Shown piece after piece: positions 7,557 through 14,246 of a DNA stretch of 26,136 bases. Origin of the DNA: a virus. A program made the position numbers and the translations under genes. The notes under the pieces are model-generated. The model had not been told where the DNA came from. It made no database searches and saw only the letters and a list, made by a program, of their open reading frames with translations. The stretch is taken from the IMG/VR virus record IMGVR_UViG_3300025896_000172, positions 1 to 26,136 of that record. One strand, given 5' to 3'. Positions within the stretch are counted from its first letter, which is position 1, and each line of letters opens with the position of its first letter.

Positions 7557-9551
7557 ATGCCGCAACCCAATACCCAGCCCAGCAATGTCACGCGCCTGAT
7601 GCCTTCGCAACTGATGGAAGCGCGTCTGTTACCCGAGACCTACAACGCCGAGACCCGCACCATCGAGGTGACCTGGGGGAAAGGCGTCCGCGTCCGCCGT
7701 TTCGATTGGTGGGAAGGACGCTACTACGATGAAGAACTCTCGATGGAGGCCGGCGCGGTCGATATGTCGCGCCTGGAATCCGGCAACGCTGCTGTCTTGG
7801 CGGATCATGGGACCTGGTCGATCCGCAATCAGATCGGCGTGGTTGATGGCGCGACGATTGTGAGCGGCGAAGGCCACGCCACGCTTCGCCTGAGCGAGCG
7901 CGAAGATATTTCCGGCATCGTCCAGGACATTCTCGCCAAGATCATCCGCAACATCAGCGTCGGTTACACCGTCCAGCGCTATCAGATCGATGAAGCCCCT
8001 GGCGAAGTCCCGGTCTATCGCGCCGTGGAATGGCGTCCGCACGAGATCAGCTTCGTCACCGTGCCCGCCGACGCATCGGCCACCACCCGTAGTTCACCCG
8101 AATCCGCGCCGGGCGCTTCGCCCTGCGTGTTCACCCGCGCCACCTCGGCGCAACCCACCCCGGAGCCCGTCATGCCCCAATCCGCTACTGCAGCTGCTGC
8201 TGCCACCCGTGCCGCCGCCGAGGCGGATCCCGTGAACCTGACGCCGGCCGCTGCTACGGCACCGACCGCCGCCGAAATCTCCGCGCAGGAAACGCAGCGT
8301 TCGGCAGACATCGTCGACCTCTGCGCACGCCACGGCCATGCCGACCGTGCCGCCGACTACCTGCGAGCCGGCCACAGTGTCGACAAGGTGCGCCAGTTGA
8401 TCCTGGACGAACAGGTCAACCGCGACACCGCTGCGGGTGGCCACGTCAACCGCGTGCAGGCCGGAGCGGATGAAGCGGACAAGTTCCGCGGCGCCGCTTC
8501 CGACGGACTGCTCGCCCGCGCCCTGATCATCAATCCGACCACCAAGAGCCGCTACGCGGTGGACGGCGCCAACCCGACTCGCGGCATGGCCCTGCGCGAA
8601 CTGGCGCGCATGTGCCTCACCCGCATCGGCGTGCGCACCGAAGGCATGTCCGCGCTGGAGATGGTGGGGCGCGCCTTCACCCAGAGCGGCAGCGATTTCC
8701 CGATCCTGCTCGAAAACGCCATGCACAAATCGCTGCAGGCGGGGTACGCGATCGCCGCCGATACCTGGCAGCGCTGGTGCGCCAAGGGCACGGTCAGCGA
8801 CTTCCGGGCGCATCCTCGCTATCGCGTGGGTAGCCTGGGCAACCTCGATTCGTTGAACGAGCTGGGCGAGTTCAAGAACAAGGCGATCCCCGACGGCGAG
8901 AAGGCCAGCATCACTGCCGGCACCAAGGGCAACATCATCAACCTGTCTCGCCAGGCGATCATCAACGATGACCTCGGGGCCTTCATCGGCCTCGCTTCCA
9001 TGCAGGGTCGGGCCGCGGCACGTACCGTCGAGTCCGACGCCTACGCGCTGCTGGCCAGCAACCCGACCATGGGCGACAGCGTGGCGCTGTTCGATAATGC
9101 GCACAACAACCTGGCCGGCGCCAGCGCACCGACCGTGACCACCGTCGATGAGGCCCGCGTCAAGTTGGCCGGCCAGAAGGACATCAGCGGCAACGATTTC
9201 CTGGACCTGCGTCCGGCTGTGTTCCTCAGCGGCCTGGTCTATGGCAGCACCGCCCGCGTGATCAACACCGCCCAGTACGACCCGGATACCGCCAACAAGC
9301 TGCAGAAGCCGAATATCTGCGCCGGCCTCTTCCGCGACGTGGTGGATACGCCGCGCATCACCGACACCAAGTGGTACCTGTTCGCGGATCCGAACGAGGC
9401 GCCGGTGATCGAGGTCGCCTTCCTGGAGGGCGAAGACCAGCCCTTCCTGGACCAGCAGGACGGCTTCACCGTCGACGGTTCGCGCTGGAAGGTCCGCATG
9501 GACTACGGCGTCGGTGCCATCGACTTCCGCGGCGCGGTCCGCAACGGCTGA
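7557..9551 (+). CDS. Prohead protease/major capsid protein fusion
   Basis: This 664-aa polypeptide joins two functions usually on separate genes. Residues 20-175 look like an HK97-type (S78) prohead protease: VLADHG gives the candidate catalytic His84, ISVGYT gives Ser134, and PHEISFV carries Glu163. An Ala/Pro/Thr-rich linker (about 175-245) and a helical scaffold-like segment (about 245-310) follow. The rest is the HK97-fold major capsid protein, ending in the typical EDQPFLDQQDGFTVDGSRWKVRMDYGVGAIDFRGAV. By analogy the protease cleaves the linker and scaffold during maturation. An in-frame ATG with its own Shine-Dalgarno sequence lies in the linker at 8172. Lambda itself uses an unrelated ClpP-like protease (gpC). 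Confidence 0.92.
   Translation: MPQPNTQPSNVTRLMPSQLMEARLLPETYNAETRTIEVTWGKGVRVRRFDWWEGRYYDEELSMEAGAVDMSRLESGNAAVLADHGTWSIRNQIGVVDGATIVSGEGHATLRLSEREDISGIVQDILAKIIRNISVGYTVQRYQIDEAPGEVPVYRAVEWRPHEISFVTVPADASATTRSSPESAPGASPCVFTRATSAQPTPEPVMPQSATAAAAATRAAAEADPVNLTPAAATAPTAAEISAQETQRSADIVDLCARHGHADRAADYLRAGHSVDKVRQLILDEQVNRDTAAGGHVNRVQAGADEADKFRGAASDGLLARALIINPTTKSRYAVDGANPTRGMALRELARMCLTRIGVRTEGMSALEMVGRAFTQSGSDFPILLENAMHKSLQAGYAIAADTWQRWCAKGTVSDFRAHPRYRVGSLGNLDSLNELGEFKNKAIPDGEKASITAGTKGNIINLSRQAIINDDLGAFIGLASMQGRAAARTVESDAYALLASNPTMGDSVALFDNAHNNLAGASAPTVTTVDEARVKLAGQKDISGNDFLDLRPAVFLSGLVYGSTARVINTAQYDPDTANKLQKPNICAGLFRDVVDTPRITDTKWYLFADPNEAPVIEVAFLEGEDQPFLDQQDGFTVDGSRWKVRMDYGVGAIDFRGAVRNG
8162..8174 (+). 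promoter_or_regulatory. Possible internal ribosome binding site and in-frame start in the protease/capsid gene
   Basis: GGAG at 8162-8165 stands 6 nt before an in-frame ATG (8172, residue 206) in the linker between protease and capsid domains. Use of this start would give a 459-aa product containing only the scaffold-like segment and capsid domain. Nested in-frame starts are known in phage head genes, such as lambda C/Nu3. Whether ribosomes use this one cannot be told from sequence. Confidence 0.4.
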
Positions 9552-9559
9552 TTCCTCCC

Positions 9560-9585
9560 GCAGCCCGTAGGCGACTACGGGCTGC
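9560..9585 (+). other. 11-bp hairpin with GCGA tetraloop after the capsid gene
   Basis: GCAGCCCGTAG (9560-9570) and CTACGGGCTGC (9575-9585) form a perfect stem closed by GCGA, a GNRA-type tetraloop. It starts 9 nt after the capsid stop codon and ends 14 nt before the Shine-Dalgarno AAGGAG (9600-9605) of the next gene. No U-run follows, so it is more likely an mRNA-stability or processing element than a terminator. Confidence 0.65.
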
Positions 9586-9613
9586 AACCCCATAGGCTCA
9601 AGGAGCACGCGTC

Positions 9614-10000
9614 ATGGCAAAAAATTTCGAATCGGATGGCTCCGTCATCCAGTGGACCAACGGCACCGGCGCGACGGTTGCGTCGGGTCAGGTGGTCAAG
9701 GTCGGCGGCGGCACCCTCGGGGTCGCCTTGGTCACGCTGGCCAATGGCGCGACCGGCAGTGTCGCCGTCGAGGGCGTATTCAACAACGTGCCGAAAGTCT
9801 CGGCAGCGGTCTTCGCCCAGGGGGAGAAGCTGTTGTTCGATGTCAGCGCCGGCAGCGGCGTGGGGGCGTTCGACGACAGCGCGGCGACTGGCGCCAGCGG
9901 TGACGTGATGGGTGGTGCGGTGGCCTGGGCCGCGGGCGCCAACCTCGAGACCGTCTGCACGATCAAGTTGACCCCGGGCAACTCGACCGTCACCGCCTAA
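9614..10000 (+). CDS. DUF2190 family capsid decoration protein
   Basis: This 128-aa protein is rich in Gly, Ala, Val and Thr and reads as a compact beta-structured domain. It opens with MAKNFESDGSVIQWTNGTG and contains ASGQVVKVGGGTLGVAL and GSVAVEGVF, typical of the DUF2190 family. These proteins are cement or decoration proteins that trimerise on the mature capsid, playing the role of lambda gpD. AAGGAG (9600-9605) is the best Shine-Dalgarno in this part of the window, consistent with a protein needed in hundreds of copies. It lies directly after the capsid gene and between two strong hairpins. Confidence 0.85.
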   Translation: MAKNFESDGSVIQWTNGTGATVASGQVVKVGGGTLGVALVTLANGATGSVAVEGVFNNVPKVSAAVFAQGEKLLFDVSAGSGVGAFDDSAATGASGDVMGGAVAWAAGANLETVCTIKLTPGNSTVTA

Positions 10001-10008
10001 GCCTAGGC

Positions 10009-10049
10009 CACCACCGCACGCATACGCCCGGGTGGCGCGTGCGGTGGTG
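10009..10049 (+). terminator. 13-bp perfect hairpin between head and lysis genes (possible weak terminator)
   Basis: CACCACCGCACGC (10009-10021) is perfectly complementary to GCGTGCGGTGGTG (10037-10049), with a 15-nt loop. The following bases, AGTCCTTTC, contain only a short T-run, so intrinsic termination would be weak at best. It fills most of the 83-bp gap between the decoration protein and the endolysin and may dampen readthrough into the lysis genes or protect the abundant capsid message. Confidence 0.5.
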
Positions 10050-10083
10050 AGTCCTTTCACCTTGCCTGGAATCTGACGCGCTC

Positions 10084-10644
10084 ATGAGCCGCACCTTCAC
10101 CACTGCTGGATTGACCCGGGCCGCGTCGCGGCTTGGCGTCGACGTGGCGACGGTGCGGGCCGTGGCCGCGGTGGAAGCGGCGGGCGATGGGTTCCTGCCG
10201 GACGGACGCCCGAAGATCCTGTTCGAACGGCACAAGTTTTCCAGCCTGACCAACGGCCGCTTCGATGCCACGCATCCCACGTTGTCCGCCAGCAAGCCTG
10301 GTGGTTACAGCGGCGGCGCGGCGGAATACCTGCGGCTCTACCAGGCGGTGCAGCTGGACGGCATCGCCGCGGTGCAGGCGGCGTCGTGGGGCGCCTTCCA
10401 GATCATGGGATTCAACTGGAAGGCTTGCGGCGAAAAGTCGGTGATGGGTTTCGTGTTGGCCATGCACCACGGTCCCGATGCACAGCTCGCGCTGTTCTGC
10501 GAGTTCGTCATCGGCCAGGGGCTGGACAAGGCATTGCGTGCGAAGGACTGGGCCGCGTTCGCGCGCGGCTACAACGGCAGCAACTACGCCATCAATAAAT
10601 ACGACACGAAGCTGGCGGCGGCCTATGCCGCTGCACGGTCTTGA
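10084..10644 (+). CDS. Endolysin, N-acetylmuramidase family
   Basis: This 186-aa enzyme should cut the glycan strands of peptidoglycan at the end of infection. It matches the N-acetylmuramidase family (PF11860). VAAVEAAGDGFLPDGRPKILFERHKF, split across about 27-52, includes the candidate catalytic Glu31 and the hallmark ILFERH. Later conserved pieces are QAASWGAFQIMGFNW (about 98-112) and FARGYNGSNYAINKYDTKLAAAY near the end. There is no signal peptide or membrane anchor, so it should need a holin to reach the wall. It opens a lysis cassette of overlapping or closely spaced small membrane-protein genes. Confidence 0.92.
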   Translation: MSRTFTTAGLTRAASRLGVDVATVRAVAAVEAAGDGFLPDGRPKILFERHKFSSLTNGRFDATHPTLSASKPGGYSGGAAEYLRLYQAVQLDGIAAVQAASWGAFQIMGFNWKACGEKSVMGFVLAMHHGPDAQLALFCEFVIGQGLDKALRAKDWAAFARGYNGSNYAINKYDTKLAAAYAAARS

Positions 10645-10675
10645 GGTCGATGCAACGCCAACAGGGGGCGGAGCC

Positions 10676-10894
10676 GTGACGGAGCAATTGAATCGCGATC
10701 TGGGTCGTTTGGAAGGAAAGGTTGAAAAGCTCGATGACGACGTTGACGACATCAAGCGAATGGTGGCTTCGATGCATCAGACGATCACCGAGGCAAAGGG
10801 CGGGTGGAAGACGCTGATCGTCATCGGGACGGTGTCGTCGGCCATCACCACGGCAGTAATCAAGTTCCTGTCCATGTTCAAAACCGGCGGCTGA
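10676..10894 (+). CDS. Small XhlA-like membrane protein, possible holin or holin accessory
   Basis: This 72-aa protein has a charged N-terminal helix (about 4-35, probably coiled coil: LNRDLGRLEGKVEKLDDDVDDI) and a single C-terminal membrane segment at about 45-67, followed by a short Lys-containing tail. That layout is like XhlA/haemolysin-type lysis proteins found beside endolysins. The start is taken as GTG at 10676, with AGGGGG 7 nt upstream. An in-frame ATG at 10625 inside the endolysin gene would add 17 residues and cannot be excluded. Its place between the endolysin and a multi-span membrane protein supports a role in lysis. Confidence 0.65.
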   Translation: MTEQLNRDLGRLEGKVEKLDDDVDDIKRMVASMHQTITEAKGGWKTLIVIGTVSSAITTAVIKFLSMFKTGG

Positions 10895-10923
10895 ATCTCC
10901 CCGGGCCAACTAAGGAAACCGCA

Positions 10924-11280
10924 ATGCACATTCTCTTCACCCTGATCCTGGTCGCACTGATCGCCCTGGCGTGGATCTTCTACGACAAGTTCACCCGACA
11001 CGGCGCGGTGCCGCTGGCAGCCGCCTGGCGCAGCTACACCATGTGGCTGAGCGCCGCCGGCATCGCGCTCGGCGGTTATATCGTGGACCTGCTGCGCTAT
11101 TTCGCCGATGCCTGGGAGCCTTTGCGGTCGCAGTTCGGCGATTTGCTGGGCGCCGATTCGGCGGGCATGGCCCTGCAGACGCTCAGTGCCATCTTCCTGC
11201 TGTTCCGCATCAAGGGCCAAGGCCTGCCAGGCTTCAGCCTGCCGAAGATCCCCGACGACTCGGACCAGGCCGGCGCCTGA
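10924..11280 (+). CDS. Putative holin, multi-span membrane protein
   Basis: This 118-aa protein has hydrophobic segments at about 2-20 (ILFTLILVALIALAWIF) and 40-58 (LSAAGIALGGYIVDLL), and a weaker one at about 80-96 (MALQTLSAIFLLFRI), with a polar, Pro-containing C-terminus. Size, membrane content and location two genes after the endolysin make it the best holin candidate. AAGGA precedes the start by 6 nt. It shows no family-specific motif that I can name, so the holin call is by context. Its stop shares one base with the next start (TGATG). Confidence 0.65.
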   Translation: MHILFTLILVALIALAWIFYDKFTRHGAVPLAAAWRSYTMWLSAAGIALGGYIVDLLRYFADAWEPLRSQFGDLLGADSAGMALQTLSAIFLLFRIKGQGLPGFSLPKIPDDSDQAGA

Positions 11281-11378
11281 TGTTCGTCCTGGGCCTCGCC
11301 ATCGGCACTGCGCTGGGCGCGATCCTCGTGATCGGCCTGGCCGCGCTGTGCATGGACCACGGCGGGCCGCGCGGGTGA
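11280..11378 (+). CDS. 32-aa single-span membrane protein in the lysis cassette
   Basis: A 33-codon frame starts at an ATG sharing one base with the holin-candidate stop (TGATG) and ends in a GTGA overlap with the i-spanin gene. The product is almost all one glycine/alanine-rich membrane helix (about 3-24, FVLGLAIGTALGAILVIGLAAL) with a short CMDHGGPRG tail. It resembles the very small DUF3789-type phage membrane proteins. Coupling at both ends favours a real gene. Its role in lysis (antiholin, pinholin-like or spacer) is unknown. Confidence 0.6.
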   Translation: MFVLGLAIGTALGAILVIGLAALCMDHGGPRG

Positions 11379-11950
11379 GCGCCGTCATCGCCTTGTTGGG
11401 CGGCGCCCGCGCCACGGTGTTCGCGGCGCTGTTGCTGCTGTGCACGCCGCTGGCGTTCCTGGGCGGCTGCAGCAAGGGCGCGGCGAAGTGGGAAGGCAAA
11501 TACGACGCCGAAGTCGCCGCCCACGTCGCCACCCGGAAGGAACATGCCGCCGTGCTGGCCGACCTGGCCGCAAAGACCAAGGCCGTCGCCGATGCGGTAG
11601 CCGCGGCCAACGCCCTGTACAAGACCGACCGCGCCGCGAATGACGCGACGCATGCAGAGGAACTCGCCCGTGCGCAATCGACTCGTTCTGCTACTGTCCG
11701 CGCTCTGCGTGCTGGCACTGTGCAGCTGCAAGACCACTGGACCGGTTATCAACCCTTCGGCGCCCCAGGTGCAGCTTTCGCCGCTGCCGGCGGACAGGAT
11801 GGCTACGCCGACCTTCGGTTCCAGGGCGCGGCAGAGGATGTTGAAGCCGGAGACGAAGCTGACGCCTGGATCGGCTGGCTCCAGCGAGAACTGATCGCGA
11901 CGCGCAGCGCCGTGTTCCGTGCGGGCTGCGCGGTGGAGGCTCAACCGTGA
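11375..11950 (+). CDS. i-spanin (Rz-like) with an unusual lipobox-like motif
   Basis: This 191-aa protein should span the periplasm with its partner and fuse inner and outer membranes during lysis. It has an N-terminal hydrophobic segment (about 13-31), then a long Ala/Lys/Glu-rich helix with coiled-coil character (about 36-105). It is longer than lambda Rz (153 aa). The Rz1-like gene lies entirely inside it in the +1 frame, a diagnostic arrangement for spanins. The hydrophobic segment ends L29-G30-G31-C32, which reads as a lipoprotein box and is unexpected for an i-spanin. The start is GTG in a GTGA overlap, and the stop overlaps the next gene the same way. Confidence 0.75.
   Translation: MSAVIALLGGARATVFAALLLLCTPLAFLGGCSKGAAKWEGKYDAEVAAHVATRKEHAAVLADLAAKTKAVADAVAAANALYKTDRAANDATHAEELARAQSTRSATVRALRAGTVQLQDHWTGYQPFGAPGAAFAAAGGQDGYADLRFQGAAEDVEAGDEADAWIGWLQRELIATRSAVFRAGCAVEAQP
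11670..11894 (+). CDS. o-spanin (Rz1-like) lipoprotein nested in the Rz-like gene
   Basis: A frame wholly inside the i-spanin gene encodes a small protein with Arg residues, a hydrophobic run (LVLLLSALCVLAL) and Cys residues at the end of that run (LCSC), then a Pro/Ser/Thr-containing mature part. This is the Rz1 pattern: an outer-membrane lipoprotein that binds the i-spanin. The most likely start is GTG at 11670, with AGAGGA 8 nt upstream, giving 74 aa. ATGs at 11652 and 11640 would lengthen the N-terminus. Cys20 of the GTG form (LCS-C) is the likelier lipidation site, with Cys18 the alternative. Confidence 0.72.
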   Translation: MRNRLVLLLSALCVLALCSCKTTGPVINPSAPQVQLSPLPADRMATPTFGSRARQRMLKPETKLTPGSAGSSEN

Positions 11951-12726
11951 GCCTGCTCAAGATCGAAGTCGACGCCGACAAGGTGCTGGATCACCGGTTC
12001 ACGGAGATCGAGCGGCACAACCTGCCGTTCGCCACCATGCAGGCGGTCAACGCCACCGCGTTCGCCATCCGCCAGACCTGGGCGGAAGCGGCGCCGCGCG
12101 TGTTCGATCGTCCTGTTCCGCTCACCACCAAGGCGGCGCAGTACACCAAGGCGACCAAGCAGAAGTTGTTCGCCGTGGTGAAGCTGCGCGACGAAGCCAC
12201 CAACGGCACGCCGCCGGCGAAGTACCTGCTGCCCGAGGTCGAGGGCGGCACGCGCCGCAAGACCGGCCTGGAAGTGTTGCTGCAGGCGAAAGGCGCGATG
12301 CCGGCCGGCATGTTCGCCGTGCCCGGCAAGGGCGCGCAGCTGGACGCCTACGGAAATATCAGGAAGGGCCAGATCAGCGCGGTGCTGTCGCAACTGGGTG
12401 CCCGACAGGATCCGCTGCAGAACGAAACCGACACCAGCCGTGATCGCCGGCGCCGGCGTGCGGCGAAGAAGGGCATCCGCGGCGGCGAGTTCTTCGCGCA
12501 GAAGACCAAGCGCGGCCGGATGCTGCCCGGCATCTACCAGCGGTTCCAGACCGGCTTCGGTAGCGCGGTACGCTCGCTGATGATCTTCGTGCGCGGCGCG
12601 CAGTACAAGCCGCGCTACGACATCTTCCGCCTGGCCCAGCGCTCCTGGGACAAGCTGATGCCATTCCATTTCCAGCGCGAGCTGGACAAGGCCGTGCAGA
12701 CCTCCAAGTTCAGGGGGAAGGCATGA
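11947..12726 (+). CDS. Putative tail completion / minor tail protein (lambda Z position)
   Basis: This 259-aa basic protein has no motif I can assign with certainty. Its N-terminal part (HNLPFATMQAVNATAFAIRQ, about 24-43) resembles proteins of the tail-completion class, and it lies just before FII-like and U-like proteins, close to where lambda places gpZ. A strongly basic stretch, RDRRRRRAAKKG, sits at about 165-176. The GTG start overlaps the spanin stop. The gene ends GGGGGAAGGC-ATGA, an overlap carrying the ribosome binding site of the next gene. Function by position only. Confidence 0.55.
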   Translation: MSLLKIEVDADKVLDHRFTEIERHNLPFATMQAVNATAFAIRQTWAEAAPRVFDRPVPLTTKAAQYTKATKQKLFAVVKLRDEATNGTPPAKYLLPEVEGGTRRKTGLEVLLQAKGAMPAGMFAVPGKGAQLDAYGNIRKGQISAVLSQLGARQDPLQNETDTSRDRRRRRAAKKGIRGGEFFAQKTKRGRMLPGIYQRFQTGFGSAVRSLMIFVRGAQYKPRYDIFRLAQRSWDKLMPFHFQRELDKAVQTSKFRGKA

Positions 12727-13046
12727 ACCAGGCCGCCTTCCTGCGCGATTTCGACGCGGCTGCCGTCGGCGCCTTCCTGGGCGCCGGCATGGCCGATGAC
12801 GCGGTCTACACCGCGCCGGGCGGTGGCCCGGGCGTGGCGTGCCGGGTGCTGGTCGACCGCGATGTCGAGGACTTCGGCGACGACGCGGCGCCGGTGTCGC
12901 TGCGGCGCACGCGCATCACCTTCCAGCGGGCGGAAGTGGAGCCGGTCGCGATGGCCCAGGTGGTCATCGGCGCCGAAACCTTCACCCTGGCCAAGCGCGT
13001 CCGCTTCGACGAAAGCCTCAGCGTGTGGTGGGTGCAGCATGGCTAG
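12723..13046 (+). CDS. Head-tail attachment protein, FII-like
   Basis: This 107-aa protein fits the size and fold pattern of lambda gpFII-type attachment proteins: a short N-terminal helix (AAFLRDFDAAAVGAFLG), then beta-rich sequence containing CRVLVDRDVEDFGDD and a C-terminal GAETFTLAKRVRFDESLSVWWV. Family members bind below gpW and give the tail its docking surface. It begins in an ATGA overlap with a purine-rich GGGGGAAGG just ahead, and ends with an 8-nt overlap into the next gene. The pairing with a gpW-like gene upstream supports the call. Confidence 0.65.
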   Translation: MNQAAFLRDFDAAAVGAFLGAGMADDAVYTAPGGGPGVACRVLVDRDVEDFGDDAAPVSLRRTRITFQRAEVEPVAMAQVVIGAETFTLAKRVRFDESLSVWWVQHG

Positions 13047-13476
13047 CCCGCGCTCCACCTACCTGGCCGCCATCGCAACCTGCCTTGCGCGCATCAAGGT
13101 GGTCGACGGTTTCAACACGGACGCAGGCCTGTTCGTCACCCTGGAGCCGCAGCCGAAGGTCGACACCGATGGCGCGTTCGTCGCCGTCGTGTGGGCGCGG
13201 CAGGAGCGTGCTTCGTCGGGCATGGAGCGCGTCAAGCGCCTGACCACGGTGTCGATCATCGCCAAGGTGCACGCCGATGGCGACGAGGCGCAGGCGCAGC
13301 TGGACGCCATCGTTTCCGACCTGGAGCGTGCGCTCGACATGAAATACGCCGACTTCCCCGTCGGCTACGAGTTCCCGAAATACCAATCCGCCGAACCTCT
13401 CAATCCGCCCGCCGGCGCCGGGTGGATCGGTGTCGTCATCACCGCCGCCGGTCACATCCCGATCCGTAACCCGTAA
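13039..13476 (+). CDS. Tail terminator, gpU-like
   Basis: This 145-aa protein occupies the position of lambda gpU, directly before the major tail protein, and has a similar length (gpU 131 aa). It starts with a helix (STYLAAIATCLARI), then alternates strands and helices, with QLDAIVSDLERAL at about 92-104 as in tail terminators. Such proteins cap the tail tube when it reaches the tape-measure length and mate with the head connector. The ATG lies 8 nt inside the previous gene. The assignment rests on size, predicted fold and order. Confidence 0.6.
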   Translation: MASPRSTYLAAIATCLARIKVVDGFNTDAGLFVTLEPQPKVDTDGAFVAVVWARQERASSGMERVKRLTTVSIIAKVHADGDEAQAQLDAIVSDLERALDMKYADFPVGYEFPKYQSAEPLNPPAGAGWIGVVITAAGHIPIRNP

Positions 13477-13490
13477 CCAGGAGAATCATC

Positions 13491-14246
13491 ATGATCCCCA
13501 CCCAAGACTACAGCGCGCTCCTGAGCGGTGCCCTGCTGATCCGCGAGTTCCAGAGTCCCGCGCCGTTCCTGCCGGTCGGCAACATCAGTGCGCTCACCCT
13601 TTCCCCGCAGGAAAACGTGATCTCGCTGCAGGACTACACCCAGCCCGGTGGCAACAAGCGCAACGAGGTGCGTCGCCTGTCCGGCGTCGATTTCAGCTTC
13701 ACCTTCACCGACTTCAGTGCGGAAAACTACGCCCGCGGCCTGCGTGCGGACATCGACACCATCGCCGGTGGCGCCGCGACGGCAGAGAGTGTCGTGGCCT
13801 ACAAGGGTGGCTATACGCCGCTGGCCAAGATTGCCACGGCCATCACCAGCGTGGAACCGGTGGGCGGCGGTACGCCGTACACCGCGGTGACCGACTACGA
13901 GCTGCGCGACGGTCAGTTGTACATCCCGACGGGTTCCACCATCCCGGCGCCGGTCGCGGGTGCGGCCAACTGCGACATCGACTACAGCTACGCGGCGCAG
14001 AAGAAGGTGCAGGCGCTGGTCAACGCCAACATGCAGTACGAGGCGATGTTCGTCGGCCTGAACGAGGCGCGCAGCGGCAAGGCAGTGCGCGTGGTCCTGC
14101 ACAAGGTGAGCGGCAGCGTGCTGCAGGATATGGCGCTGATCGGCGACGAGTTCCTCACCGGCCAGGTCAACGGCTCGCTGTTGTCGGACGGCACCAAGAC
14201 CGGCGAGGGCGTCAGCCAGTACTTCACCGTGGAGGTCGTCGACTGA
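13491..14246 (+). CDS. Major tail tube protein
   Basis: This 251-aa protein should stack as hexameric rings to form the non-contractile tail tube (gpV role). It is beta-rich, with long stretches of alternating residues, such as VRRLSGVDFSFTFTDFSAENYARGL (65-90), and LYIPTGSTIPAPVAGAANCDIDYSY in the middle. The later part, EAMFVGLNEARSGKAVRVVLHKVSGS and LQDMALIGDEF, is typical of tail tube proteins. AGGAG 8 nt before the ATG is one of the strongest ribosome binding sites here, fitting a highly expressed structural protein. The next two genes are the G and GT chaperones, which confirms the position. Confidence 0.85.
   Translation: MIPTQDYSALLSGALLIREFQSPAPFLPVGNISALTLSPQENVISLQDYTQPGGNKRNEVRRLSGVDFSFTFTDFSAENYARGLRADIDTIAGGAATAESVVAYKGGYTPLAKIATAITSVEPVGGGTPYTAVTDYELRDGQLYIPTGSTIPAPVAGAANCDIDYSYAAQKKVQALVNANMQYEAMFVGLNEARSGKAVRVVLHKVSGSVLQDMALIGDEFLTGQVNGSLLSDGTKTGEGVSQYFTVEVVD

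Noticed and set aside
8094-9608. A 504-codon minus-strand frame opposite the capsid gene, and similar minus frames at 17431-18858 and 21778-23508
   Set aside because: Same cause: all mirror real + strand genes and show no recognisable protein features or start signals.
2363-12726. The same 14-mer GGGGGAAGGCATGA at 2361-2374 and 12713-12726
   Set aside because: It is a common purine-rich ribosome binding site joined to an ATGA overlap; two copies 10 kb apart need no special explanation.
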